Shown here in pieces: positions 48,155-60,612 of a stretch of 64,000 nucleotides of DNA. Numbering within the stretch: position 1 is the stretch's first letter; each line of letters starts with the position of its first letter. Origin of the DNA: Monilinia fructicola (taxonomy: Eukaryota; Ascomycota; Leotiomycetes; Helotiales; Sclerotiniaceae). Made by a program: the position numbers and the translations under genes. The stretch is from assembly GCA_008692225.1 (NCBI GenBank), contig VICG01000005.1:1995001-2059000 (forward strand), written 5' to 3'. The notes beneath the pieces were generated by a model, which was not told the origin of the DNA, did no database searches, and worked only from the letters and a program-made list of their open reading frames with translations.

Positions 48155-50184
48155 ATGGGAGCCGAAGTCCTCTCAGACTACTCCTACACTCCCCTTGACA
48201 CCTCCACGCCCTCAATTCGCCTTCTCCATCTCCGGCGTGATGAAGAGGGCTCTGTCAGTGGCTTGCTCGAAATCTTTTCCCTTGACGCACCGAACTGCCC
48301 GGCCTTCAAAACCCTCTCTTATGTTTGGGGTCCTAAAGTATATTCACATCGCATTCTTGTAAACGGGTGTCGGTTTTCCTGTACTGGACAGCCTCTATCC
48401 AATTCTAGAAACCATATGTGGTGATCAGAGCCTAAAGCAAGGATGGTGGTGGATCGATTCTATTTGTATCAATCAGAATGTGGAGCAGATCGCAAAAATA
48501 GAGCGCAATACACAGGTCGCTTCGATGAGGAAAGTCTACGAGAGATCAGAGAGGACCATTGGCTGGCTTGGTTCGGGAGATGATGATGGTGAGCAAGCAA
48601 TGCAATTTTTGAAGGTACTAGCAAACCATACGGAAAGATTGGGTCGTCTTTTTGAAAAGAGGCTAGTTGGGGAGAGAAGAGCGAAACACGAAGATCTAGG
48701 GGAAGAATTGAGCGATAGACGTAAATGGGCTGCCTTGGAAAAGTTATTATTTGCGGCCTTGGTGGACGAGAGTTTGGACACTCCAAGAGTATCTCGTTCC
48801 ACGAAAATTCGTGTTTTATTGCGGAAGTGAAAGAATAGATAGGGATCGGTTCATTCAAGCAATGAGCGCCATGAGCCAGTGCAGAAGGATTGATGAGACT
48901 CTGTTGTCCCATGAAGCATTTCAGGGTCCATGGATACGGCGTCGCGTATTGCATTGGTACCAAGCAGGCGCTCCAACACAACTGATAGGTCTGATGGGAT
49001 ACATTTCGGATTACAAAGCTTCCGATCCTAGAGATCGGATTTATTCTGTTCTCGGGCTGGCTACGGATAGATGCCTAGCTGACCCCCCAAGGTATCAAGA
49101 TAGCGTCGTGAGGGTATACTCGGACTTGGTGAAAAGTTTCGTTGAACACCACAAAAGTCTGGATATCATTTGCTTTGTGGATCGATTTCATGAATTGAGA
49201 GATTCAAATATCACGCCTACACTACCATCTTGGGTACCGGATTGGAGAGTCAATGTGCAGCCATGGATGGTCCCCGCAATAGCTGCTCAGAGCGGGGCAG
49301 GACACATTGGAAACCTTCGCCCTTTGAGTCTCTGGAATTCTGCAGGGAATCACGATTTTTTCACCGCCGGCAAGAGCAAAAGCCCTCTAGAATGTAGTTT
49401 CTCTGCTGATCTTCAAAAACTCACGTGCCAAGGAGTTTTTATAGATTTTGTTGATGGAATTGGGGGTCTCAAGGTAGTGTATACAGACCAAGATGGAAAG
49501 AGTGAGGGAGTGTCCGAGATATACCAAACCGTCGATTCAACAATACTTCACGAAAAGTCGAAAAATTCTGTAGTCGAGGCCTCTCCAAATGAATCTGAAT
49601 TAGATTCTAACTTAGCGTCGAGGTACATGGATCATATCTTTCGCTGTTTGATGTTGAACCGCCAAGATCGGTACCTGAGCTACGACTTGCCTGCCATGGA
49701 ATACTCGTATCAAGACTTCCAAGCATTTTGTCATGCGGCGATGCGAACACCGCTTGCGGTACATCCCCTGTTTCTCGATTGGTTCGAACGTAATCGGTCG
49801 CTCCGCATTGGATCCCACTCACTCGAGCGGATATGTAAAGCGGCAGAATCCATTGAGCCTCAGTCCATCATCATTGATTTCATGGATATCTCAACCCATG
49901 AGAAAGGATTTCTTTCTCGTTTCAGAGACACTACAAAGTGGATGGCGCGGAGACTTATGGTTACGAATGGACGCCATCTTGGCATGGTACCCTGTCGTGC
50001 ACGGAAAGGCGATCAGGTTTGGATCCTGCTTGGATGTAGTATTCCGTTGATCCTGAGGAAGTGCGAGACTCGGGAGGGATATCAAGTGATTGGCGAGTGT
50101 TATCTCCACGGATACATGAATGGCGAGATTCAGAAAGAAGTCGAGAATGGGATAAGAAAGGTCGCGGAAATATGTCTCTTATAA
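48155..50184 (+). CDS. HET-domain (heterokaryon incompatibility) protein
   Basis: HET-domain proteins of filamentous ascomycetes trigger cell death after fusion of incompatible strains and can take part in immune-like recognition. The single exon encodes 675 residues after two corrections. The HET domain spans roughly residues 40-210. In order it shows FKTLSYVWGP, VLDSLYPIL, WWWIDSICINQNVEQ, VASMRKVYERSERTIGWLG and RPWWTRVWTLQEY, followed by SDPRDRIYSVLGLA. These are the three classic HET blocks. The C-terminal part ends with VWILLGCSIPLILR and GECYLHGYMNGE, a recurring tail of this family. Breaks: a surplus T at 48374-48377 in the first block and another shift near 48750 just before RPWWTR. 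The two breaks could reflect real inactivation, common in HET genes, but match the error pattern of the whole window. Partner gene and specificity are unknown. Confidence 0.9.
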
Positions 50185-50660
50185 TGGTGAATGTTTTTCT
50201 TCTTCCATTAGTAAAGAATCTCATCAGTTTTCGAAAGTTTTTGGGATCTTCTTACAAAGCATCTAATTATTTGACCACCCTCAATTGTGGCTGTCTGACT
50301 AGAATCTGTGATTGAAAACCTTGATGCTATCTTTGCAAGCCAATTTCTCCCATCATGCAGAGAAGTAGAATCTTTCTCAACAGATTAAACCCGTCGCCTA
50401 GATTCAATACGTCATATGAATTGAATTTAACAAATTCGACATACAACTATCAATATCAACCTTCTACTTGGGACTGATCAGGAAAATTTCTTAGGCAGAG
50501 ATCTGACTCCTAGCAACAACCACTTATGTAATAAAAGGGCCATATTGAACGCAAGTTTCCGAAGAATTGGATTATTGGCTCCTTCCCCAGTATGTAGGCA
50601 GGCACGCGCAGGCCGTAGTCTCCCATCCAGCTGGGTAAAATACGCCGTCTAGAAAATTAA

Positions 50661-51434
50661 TCATGGTAGTGTCGCCAGGCAGAGGAGAAAATTGGCAATA
50701 CTCACGCGAGCAGTGTTTGTGATCGTTGCGAGCATATGCAAAGCGGCCTGTAAAGCCATACCATGTTGTGACGGAAGGTACTTATATGTTGGGATTCTGA
50801 GTCCGATCGGGGGGCCAGAAGCAAGCGGACTGGTTTCTAAGAAAATCAGCTGTGAGTGCACATGCTACCATTCGGCATTATTTCCAAGTTGGTGGTTGCG
50901 GGACCCGAAGACGGAATTAAAAGGGCTGATAACGAAGAGATCAATAACAAGGGCACGGAGAGGCGTGCTGGAGGTAGTTGGATGTTGGAGGGAACTGGGA
51001 AATATATTTCAAATCAAAGGTACCAGAGACTTTTATGGGCAATCGACTGTGATATGGTCTTTGGTTATTGACTACAAAACTTTGAGCCCTGTTTTGTGAA
51101 CAACATCATTCATAATGTGTTGCCATTGAAGCAGCCATATAAGGGTTGATAATGCCACTAACAAAAAATAGCTCTCAGTTGCTGAGTATGCGGCAGAAAC
51201 AACTTTGCTACTGCTAACTCCTGACTTAGCAAACCAATACGCAACAGTTACCAGAACACTGATAATGATCCAAAACACTTGTTCGAAGATTGGCTCAGAT
51301 CCAGGCTCTCTTGACTCTTGGTCCACGGGTAGGGTCAAACTAGAGATCAAATCTAGAGAACTGAAGAAGAGGAGATTGTTAAATCCTCTCAAAGTATGCA
51401 GCGTGATGCCATAAAATATGGTGATGTTCGTCAT
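50661..51434 (-). pseudogene. Possible membrane-protein gene or remnant
   Basis: Two minus-strand frames read more protein-like than their opposites. One (51434-51072) has hydrophobic segments FWIIISVLVTVAYWFA and YFLLVALSTLIWLLQW separated by a Ser/Ala stretch. The next (from about 50830) reads PTYKYLPSQHGMALQAALHM and LATITNTAR up to a GTGAGT donor at 50705. A downstream segment GVFYPAGWETTACACLPTYW after a CTAG acceptor near 50650 may be the last exon. The link between the first two parts is unresolved. I recognise no family and cannot exclude chance. Confidence 0.25.
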
Positions 51435-53765
51435 AGAAGCTACTGCCTACGTTTGAAGGATATATTCTACATCTGTTCCAAATTCCAAACATATAAAGTA
51501 GAGTCAGTATCACCAGAGTCTCAAAAATTCGTACATGGAAATATTTTACCTTCGAAATGTGCAGGCGTCGAATACAAGGAACCTCACAAGGAAGCTGCGT
51601 ATGGGTGTTGATACCCCTCTCCCCCTTCCTCCAATAAAGTCTTGGGGTGTTTATTCGAGGTTGATACAATTGAGGTTTGATTGATATCTGCTGGACGTAA
51701 TATCAAATCACCTGAAGAGCCCTGTGCTACTTTGTATCTAGGTTGTGCTGTTAGGCAGAAATGTGAAGCCTGGATCCTGAATATATCTCCCCTTTTCTCG
51801 TCGAAAAGCTCAATAGAACACTAGTATGCGCCGATGATGCAATTCACCAGCTGTGATTATCGTTACAAAACCTCCTCAACCACCATTACCAAATTGAGCT
51901 ACGCCAGCCATGTCACGCCGCAGTCGAAGAAAGGTCCAGGTTGAAGACTTAGGAGGAAAGCAGATATCTAGATTAGTGGAAGAAGATCGAAGTTTTGCGT
52001 TATTGATGGTACTACATGTGTGAATCTCTGGATAGAGATTGAGAACCAGCTTCAATGCTTTGTTGTTTGAGAAAAGAAGGCGGAGGAGAGAAGACCGGCA
52101 AACAACTTTTCAGTGAAGAACGAGGAGGTTTTTAGGGGTGAATTGAAGGAAGACATAGTGGGAAGACATAATAAAGGATAGAAGCCAAAAAAAATGATGA
52201 GAGGGAACTTTACGATACGATCAAGATACGCTGGACTCCTAGAGGATATCTTTTCAGTACATGGGGATATGCCCAGCAGGATGAATCTTTATGGGGATAC
52301 AAGCTGGAGTATAATTCTGAGATTAATGGGAGACATGGGGATGCAATACTTTTGTTAGAAGGGTGGTATTCTAAGATGAACAAAGTTTCGAATGAACAAG
52401 CCTGGAAGTGATATGATTAGAAGCCATCTCCAGGTGCGAATTATCCTCAAGTTAAGATCCCTCGTTTGTATTTCTTTCCCCTCATATTCAACAGCATACA
52501 CAGCAAACGCAGATGGCAAGATTGATCGGGCTGGAATACAAACTTGCTATTTGAAATACATGAAGAGCTTCATAATCGGTTTACATTTTCCAAATGTTGG
52601 CGTGACTGCTTTCAATATATCCACCTTCGATACGCCAAGATTCCTATCATTCATGCCCCAAGATTTCAACTACTAACACCTAACTGTCGTGTAAAGGTCG
52701 ATTTCATCTCAGCAAAAATCTTAAAGGTTCTTTCCCAATTGCTTCTTGTATCGGATCGAGCTGAAAAACGAACTTTTGGACGTCTCGAAAGATTAGTGCC
52801 CCCAAAGTGATATTGATTCTCAGCTCCGTCATTCTCCTTCAGGCGCTTTGTATAGGACCGTTTCGAAATTTCCTGTAATTTCTGGAGCTTTATCCGGGAA
52901 CAATCCAATCAGTCGGTCAGTTGGTTTTGTTTTCATACATTGGCGTGCCGGCGATGGATGTTTTCAGGGGCAGTCAGATTCTCGTAAGACGTCACAGTTG
53001 ACAACAAATTTCCTCATGTTGAAGTAGTAGAAGTGACGATCATTGAAACCTGTACGCCCCTATTTATCTATAGTAGATATCTAGCACGCTCCATCCTGTA
53101 CTTGACCATGACATAAATACCCCGAGAGATCTCGAATTCTTAGAAATATGCAGCCCTCTTCTATCCATCCCATTATCATGTAACCTTACATGAGCTGCAT
53201 TAATCAGAACCAGCAAGCATACACCCCAAATCAATATTCCTCCCTCAACGCCAAAGCAACGCTAAATCAGTACGAGACCATTCCCAACCCAGACACGCCA
53301 AACTGAGACTCTTAGACCACCGGAACTGTAAGAGGTATTCGAGTTGGGTCGTTGAATTTCGTTTGTATAATTAGAAGCCTTGAAGAAGAAGCCACGTATC
53401 TATAATACAAATTAGTATATATATCAAATGACTATCAAGATATAAGACTTTACCCTACTATAACAGGTAAAACCAGCTGACATCATAGCAACAGCAGTGA
53501 AAAAAGACCTGAACATGGCCTTGGGAAACCGGTATACGCTTCAGGCTATAAACAAACTCATATCCAAACAAGCATGTGATAATTGCGCGTGAAATAGCCC
53601 CGGACAGCTTGAAAGGTTGTGGTAGAAAGTTCTGGGAGCGTCCGGACATGTCTGATGATTATATCGTGGACGTCGTTGAAGACAAGCATAAACTCAAGAG
53701 TAGACAGAAGACAAACGTGGAGATCGGATACAACATCATGCAACGATAAACCATGATCACCGGAC

Positions 53766-53862
53766 AAATTACCAGATAAAATATCGGATAAATTATCAGA
53801 TAATACATCAGATAATAAATCATAATCATGGGATACATTATGGGATAAATTATCAGAATATT
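53766..53862. repeat. GATAA/TTATC-rich degenerate repeat
   Basis: About nine GATAA or TTATC words occur within 100 bp, including GATAAATTATC twice as a palindrome, in a loose 12-bp periodicity. HGATAR is the core site of fungal GATA factors such as AreA/NIT2. With no gene identified nearby, a regulatory role is speculative. Confidence 0.4.
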
Positions 53863-56800
53863 CATCAAAAAAAGTCCGATGACATTGATCCATGCGGGAG
53901 AGGCCGGGACTATTGCCTGCATCGGATTAATGATCTGGTCCATAGTGTATCAGTGACTTGAATTGTGTCGTGACTTGAGTTGTGTCTCCAGTTGTCTCTT
54001 GGGTTGTCCCTTGGGTTGTCGTGTCGAATTACCAAATGATCAAGCCAAGCAGTAAAGGAAACACATCATATGCACTTTCTCCTTACCGAGAACTACGCTT
54101 AACTCAACGAAAGGCTGCGGGGGATGCCCTTAGCCCCTATTTAGTACAGTGGTCTGAGTTCCCATCCGATATGGTGAATGATCTAGTACAGCACCGTTGA
54201 TTCCCATCTAGCACGGTAAATGCATCCAAGGATCCAACTCAAACTTCTCAAGAACTATCCAGGAATATCGGTGTTCTATCAGAAGAGATACTGTACTGGG
54301 GATCAATATCCATTCACATCATCGAGAATCAATATAACATCTCTTTGTTCTGGAGAATAAATCGATCCATTATAAACAATACACACAAAAAGAATTATCG
54401 AGTTTGAGGAAACCAATAGAAGATAATTGATATTGACCACGACTCTCACTCATATTATACACATCAACCTCTATGCTGTATCATGAGAAACTCCAAGATG
54501 CTACCATGGTCGAAATGCCGTGAGGATATTCTAGAACGACAAACGGGCATGCTAAAGTATACGAGCACCCGATGGAGACAACCCGAGGCAAAATAACGAT
54601 ACCGAGATCCAACGCGGGGGGAAAAAATACAGAAACTCGACGAGACTCCCGATTCAGAGCACCAAAAGCCCAGGGCCCGATAACCACGAGGTAACTACGG
54701 AAGAGACTCAACGCCAAGAAGGGGGGACTTGCCAGGACGCTGCGGTGAGATTGATGGATATCGATGAAGATGCTGGACCGTACTCCCCAAGGGAACGGCC
54801 ACGAGATAGGCATGGCACCGACACGTTTCACCGCGATGATATCGTACAGGCTATCATAGCAGCACCATTATATAACCGCAGCGGAGTTTAGGCTAAACAC
54901 GCCATTGTAGCCATACGATACATGCCACAGCAACGCCCGTATAAAAGATCGAGTTGGATGTGACGTCGCAACCTTAGTTGAAAAGACTATGCAGACATTG
55001 AATTCCTCAACGAGGAGACCGATTCATGCTTGTATACGTGCCGGGGAAGGAAGCGGATCTTATGAGTGCATGCGGATGATATGATGGCGACAGCGAATCA
55101 CACGTGGGAACGTGATTGGTTTGCTGCAGACTTCTCGTGAAGACTCTACTCCATGCTGAGAAAGAAGCTGGGGAGATAGGTAGGATGCTGAGCCGAAGAG
55201 TTGCGAGAGATCATACAATGAGAGTCTTGAACCCAGACCAAGAAAAAGACCTGGCTACCACGTTGACTAAGTGCGGGGTTCCACGCGTATGGTGTAGCGC
55301 TGGGAAAATCTGAGCGGCAGATGATATTCATTTCTGTTCCGCTAGGGAAGATTGCAAGGTGAGCAATACCACCGAGTGGTAGCAAGCGACGGAAAGCTTA
55401 ATTCGTTCAACAGTGTAAACCGGATCTGGCGCCTCCTCTACATCAGGAAGCTTATCGCGGCACTTATTCAGAGCTGCAAAGTATTCTGAACGAAGAATCA
55501 GGCAACCAATCACAAGTGAATTATCCGCCAAGCGAAGGATCCCCTATTAGATACACGAATACCATGAGACTTTGCCAAGGAATGTAACATCTGAACAGAA
55601 CAACAAAAGGTATGTATGTGCGTAGATTAGGCCTACGGTGGATGCAAGCGAAAACGCATCCTCAGGGAAAGAACAATAATGATTCTACGATGAAATAAAT
55701 GTGTAATATGTAAACAAACAAAAAGCAGAGTTTGGCCGCAAAGTAAAATACCAAGTCTAATATATATCAAGAGCTACAAGTACATCTGCAAAATAAGGGA
55801 GGCAAATGGTGTAGATGTTAAGGATCGAGGTGGATACAATGTTGATCTTAGGCAACAGCTAAAGGGTGGTAGCTTTAATCAAGAATTCAAACCTAGACAA
55901 ACAAGCGAAGTATATTGACATACATGTACCAATGATTGTTACATCTGAGATTTTATTGACATGAGATAACAAAGTGCCTTGAAAGATTTCCACGCGTTTC
56001 ATCAAAGTCTGATCCTATTCTAACGTCATGACAGACCAAAGCAAGGCAGTTACAATCATTCTTTCCACCATAAGATTTAGCATACTCTTAGCCTTTGTGT
56101 AAGCGAGATATATGGCGCGATTTTGGGCTCATGACACTTGTCAATCTATTCATGAGTTTAGTCTTTTGTGTCATCGATTGAACTCAAGGCATATACTGAG
56201 TTTAAATTATGGTTCTCTTTGCGAAACTCTCGCTTAGACCCGTCATGTTTAACAATCACAATGAAATAGCGAGCAACTAGTCTCTCATTCCAACTCAACT
56301 TAATTCTTCTATTTTCTCATCTTATATTAGAATTTCAAAACAACAATACTCTATTCGTTCTTTTCGCGCCTTTTTTCTCGTTCACATACCTCTTTTGCTC
56401 TAATTCACACCACCACCATTCCCACTTGCCTCCCCTCTCCCCCTTTTCTTCTCGGTCACGAAACAAAAATCACACGTGCTACCAGGTCTCCAAAACCAAT
56501 CTTCCCGTCCATTAATTCCAGACCTTTACCGTCGATTTCCTTCTCTCCCATCCACTCCATCGACCCAGTATTCCCACGGGGTATAATATCCCCATCCATC
56601 CATGCAATTCTCCCCTACCTCACCCTACCCCACACTTCCCCACAACATCATCCCGCCAATCCCATTCCATACCCCTATCCCATCATAATATACACAAGCC
56701 CATACACCCCATCCCATCCAATTCCATCTCCACCCAAATCCCTATTTATATAAACAAGTGTCGAATCGAATAGAAACATATAAATTCGTACCCTCGTACC

Positions 56801-57086
56801 CCATCCATCCCTGTGAACCCCAAATTATAACCCATAAAACACCATGCATGCAAGCCCTTCTCGAAATAACGCAGTAATACTGCGCACCAACCAGCTTGAA
56901 ATGAAGAAAAAGAAAGTCGAATCTTGGTCTGTTCTGTTCAGAACATTGAACACAAACAGAACAGAATATTATGTAAGTAAACGAGCGAACGATGAAGGTA
57001 AGATGAAGCCGACATCAAAGTCGGTATGGCGAAACCGCCGATGAAAATATTTTGAGCCACTCTGCGACATACTGTCAATTAGCCTC

Positions 57087-59391
57087 TTAAAATTCCCTAC
57101 CACCTCCAACTTCCTCAGGAATCACTTCTTCCCTCCACCTAACACCACCTTCAACATCCACGCCTCCTTGAACCCATTTGTTATCATGGACCTTTTCCAA
57201 TGGCCATCTGCTCCGTGCTCTCTTCAATAATCCCTCTGTAACCTCCATCGCGCCTTCCAATCCCTTCTGCTTAAATTTCTCTGGATCTCCTTCATGATCT
57301 CCTTCCTCGCCGAAGTATTCAATCCATCTCCATTCTACCCGTGCGATCCTATGACTCGTTCGGCTTCTTTGTTTGTGTCCTTCTGACATTCCTGGGTTAG
57401 GGTCAAACGGCAATCTGCTTTCCAGCAATGCGTAGAGTAAAACACCAAGAGACCATGCATCAGTCGCGCGTCCATCATAGGGCTGACCCATGATAACTTC
57501 TGGCGCAGCATAATCATCAGATCCACAACGCGTAGTAAGTTTTTCGTCATCAGCTACTCGGCGGGAGAGGCCAAGGTCAGTAAGTGTGATGATAGAATAA
57601 GGATACTTCGTCCAGTCTTGGGGTTTTGCGAGTTCATGCTGTGGGAGGTTGACCAAGACATCTAAAGAAGAAGGAATACTAGGTTAGTTTCTGAAGTTTT
57701 TGACGTTCGAAAATTACACGCAGGAGCGGGTCTTGAGAATAAAATCGAAGACTTACTTTCTAATTTGATGTCCCGGTGAACAATATGTCTCTCATGTAAA
57801 TATTGGACAGCACCGACAAGCTCTGCAAACATGCGTCTGAGTAACGACGGGACGAGAACATCTCTATGTTGACTAGCCACTTCAAAGAGATCTCCACCGG
57901 GACAATAACTCAAAACCAAGATAGCTCTCGTCTCTTCTATACTCCATGCTTTTCAGGTGGACCAAGGAGGGGTGATGTATTGATTTCATGATTTCCAATT
58001 CACGCTTCAGTGACATCTCTACCCTCTCTTCAGATGCCCCTCCTTTTGGGCCATGTTCACAAATCTTGATTGCTACCAATTTTTTTCGGTCGAGTTTTGG
58101 TTCAACAGGTGTAAGGGGTCCTTGAATTCCGAACACATTATCTTCATCTATTCGGCCTTCGTCATCCTGAACTTGACTTGTTGCCAGGATCACTTTGCTG
58201 AAAGTACCTTGGCCCAGAACTTTTATCCCTCTCCATCTTCGTCGTTTTGGAATCATTCCTTGTATATGCATCGAAGTATTCACATCTTGATTTTCGTAGC
58301 GCTCTAGGGATATTATTGGTAGTCAATGATGAATCACTATCACTACTTTCCCCTCCTGCTCGACTCGATGGTGGAGTAGGTGGTCTTGGTATGGGAGCTA
58401 ATCCTCGTTGGATGGCTAAATGTGGTTCTCTTCGCATATGCATGTCTGATGGTGGAACGCCTTCTGCTACTCCATCTATGATTGGGCATGTGAACTAGAG
58501 ACGGTGATGTTTCGAGTTTTGGGTACTTGAATAGCTTCTGGTACATATTCGCTCAAACTTCTATTTCTAGTATGTCCTTCTGCATTCTTTTTTCGATTTA
58601 CGTTCGCATCTGTTAAGCCAGATTCGCCGGTGTTTGCTATTAATCCATGATATGCCCTTCTCTTTTGTTGATTTGCCATCGCAGAGGAAACCGATTCCCC
58701 GTTCGATGTAATGAGTGCCGAGTCTGAATGTATTGGAAGCATGTGTTCGCGGGAAGTTCGTCTAGAGTTTAATCGTTTCCATGGTCCCGGCGAATCTCCC
58801 GACATGAGTGGTGAGGGTAGAGGCGTAACATCTGCCATTGCGTTCAACATTGGTGACGAAATTGCAGAGTTTGGTGCTGAACTGTTACTACCTATACTGC
58901 TTGCCAGAACATTCTTGACACTCGGAGTTCGTGCGAGAGGCATTCCTATCGGTCCGCTGGACCTTGAATGTACTCGCGTCGTATCGGGAGACTCGCGTTC
59001 AGTCATTCCTGTTCCTGTACTGGCAGATGTGACGGGGCCACCTGGGACGATATCGGTTTGTATCCGTAGGCCGGCGCTTAAAGGACTTGAAGTCTGACTA
59101 TATGTTGAATCTTTGTTTGGATGAAGACGTGAAGTGATATCAAGCGCGAGTGGGGTGTATCCTTCATTGGTTGAAGTGGATCTGCTATGACAAGGCGAAG
59201 GTGCTATGGTATTGGATTTGAAGATGGCAGTGAATGCTGGTAATGAAACGTTTGAATTTTGGGTCGCATTTACATCGTTCATAAATGTGGCAGTATCATA
59301 CCCCACCTTGAGCTGACGAAAGATCTGACACAGCTTCGAGACTTCTATTTTGCAGTTGGCTCTCAATCATTCTCTGTTCAGAGTTTGACAT
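57087..59391 (-). CDS. Serine/threonine protein kinase, Prr1/Prr2-like, two exons
   Basis: Exons 59391-57757 and 57661-57087 give 735 residues after four corrections. The first 350 residues are Ser/Thr/Pro-rich and disordered, starting MSNSEQRMIESQLQNRSLEA. The kinase domain follows with the Gly loop VLGQGTFSKVILA, the Lys in LVAIKICEH, the helix-C Glu in LKRELEIMK, LVLSYCPGGDLFEV, the catalytic loop HRDIKLENVLVNL spanning the intron, DLG for DFG in TLTDLGLSRR, and CGSDDYAAPEV with GQPYDGRATDAWSLGVLLYALL. The activation-loop and GQPYDGR style suggest the yeast Prr1/Prr2 group of stress- and pheromone-related kinases; that placement is tentative. Breaks: surplus G at 59301-59304, missing C at 58484-58486, surplus A near 58311-58316, surplus A at 57950-57953. 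Correcting all four gives a length divisible by three and in-phase splicing. Confidence 0.88.
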
Positions 59392-59440
59392 GTTTTGGAA
59401 GGAGGAGGGGAGGAGCGGGGAGGGAAGAGATCTGGATTAT
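59392..59440 (-). promoter_or_regulatory. Pyrimidine-rich tract directly upstream of the kinase start
   Basis: The plus strand is nearly all purine (GGAAGGAGGAGGGG and similar), so the coding strand is CT-rich immediately before the start codon, as in many fungal 5' leaders. The role is inferred from position and composition. Confidence 0.3.
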
Positions 59441-59944
59441 CTGAAGTGAAGATTGGGGGAGCGGGGGGAAAAGGTTGAGATGCTGTTGGTATTTAAAGGT
59501 AACCTTATGATGATTGTTTTTTTTTATTTCAGGGATTATTTTTGGATGAATGTTAATTCAATGGAGCAAAACCCAAGCTCACTGGACAATCAATGAGATA
59601 GCCAGTTAGATATTGCGACAAGAGAGGATAAAAGAGGATAAAAGAGGACAAGGCGTATATGTGAATGAATGAATGATGGATTTGATGGATTTGATTGATT
59701 TGATTGAGTTGATTGATTTGGTTGATTTGGTTGATTGATTGATTTGATTGATTTGATTGACTGCATATGGGTTGGTTGTATTGAGAAATGAAGTGCAGGT
59801 GGGGGGATGTGTATTTTTTGGGGGTGAGGTTGTGATAATAATTGAGATAAATGAATAGGTGAGGTAAGTTGAGGTAAGTAACGACTAATTAAGATTAGTA
59901 TGTTAAATTTATATATTTTATTTTATTCTTAGTATATTATTGAA

Positions 59945-60094
59945 TATTTACTTGAATTAATATATTAAATTAATATATTTATTTTATTTCTAGTATTTTA
60001 CTACTTATTTATCTAAAGTATATTTACTTAAATTAATATATTAAACTAATATATTTATTATATTTCTAGTATTTTACTACTTATTTATTTAAAG
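59945..60094. repeat. Tandem duplication of an AT-rich unit of about 75 bp
   Basis: Two head-to-tail copies (about 59945-60018 and 60019-60094) share TATTAAA(T/C)TAATATATTTATT and TTTCTAGTATTTTACTAC with few differences. Confidence 0.7.
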
Positions 60095-60208
60095 TATCTT
60101 ATATTTATATAACTTTAAATAATTTAAGTATCTTAAATAGAACGTGTAAATCATTTCTAAGGTTTTAATATAATTTCTAGAGTAGTAGTAATAATTCTTA
60201 TAATATTA

Positions 60209-60380
60209 TTAATATTAGATATTAGAATATTAGAATATTAGAAATATTAGAATATTAGAATATTAGAAATATTAGAATATTAGAATATTAGAATATTAGA
60301 ATATTAGAATATTAGAATATTAGAATATTAGAATATTAGATAGAATATTAGAATATTAGAATATTAGAATATTAGAATAT
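60209..60380. repeat. (ATTAGAAT)n octanucleotide minisatellite
   Basis: Around twenty ATTAGAAT units with occasional one- or two-base variants (ATTAGAAAT, ATTAGATAGAAT). Confidence 0.9.
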
Positions 60381-60529
60381 TTAATATTTCTAATATTAAT
60401 TATATCGTATAATAAATAATACAGCTTTGTATAAAATAATAAAATAAACAATTTATAATAAAGATTAGCGCTTATTATAATACTTGAATAATTAATATCG
60501 TAATATTAAACATATTAAATATATTAGAT

Positions 60530-60612
60530 ACTTTAAATACTTTAAATACTTTAAATACTTTAAATACTTTAAATACTTTAAATACTTTAAATACTCTAAA
60601 TACTCTATATAC
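60530..60612. repeat. (TTTAAATAC)n nonanucleotide array
   Basis: About nine units of nine bases. Because the unit is a multiple of three, the minus strand reads as an open Leu-Lys-Tyr repeat, which explains the 63-codon frame there. Confidence 0.92.

Larger units (their letters stand above)
50185..57086. other. Gene-poor region of about 7 kb
   Basis: No family is recognised on either strand. There is one possible membrane-protein remnant at 50650-51440 on minus, listed separately. A GATA-rich patch lies at 53766-53862. From 54480 to 55550 frames are short and Arg/Ser-rich, which could be a decayed transposon, but no transposase or reverse-transcriptase motif is visible. Pyrimidine-rich DNA runs at 56330-56720. 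Beyond these points I see nothing to annotate. Confidence 0.4.

Noticed and set aside
54481..55531. Retrotransposon or transposase fragment
   Set aside because: Frames are Arg/Ser-rich but no reverse-transcriptase, integrase or DDE motif and no terminal repeats could be seen.
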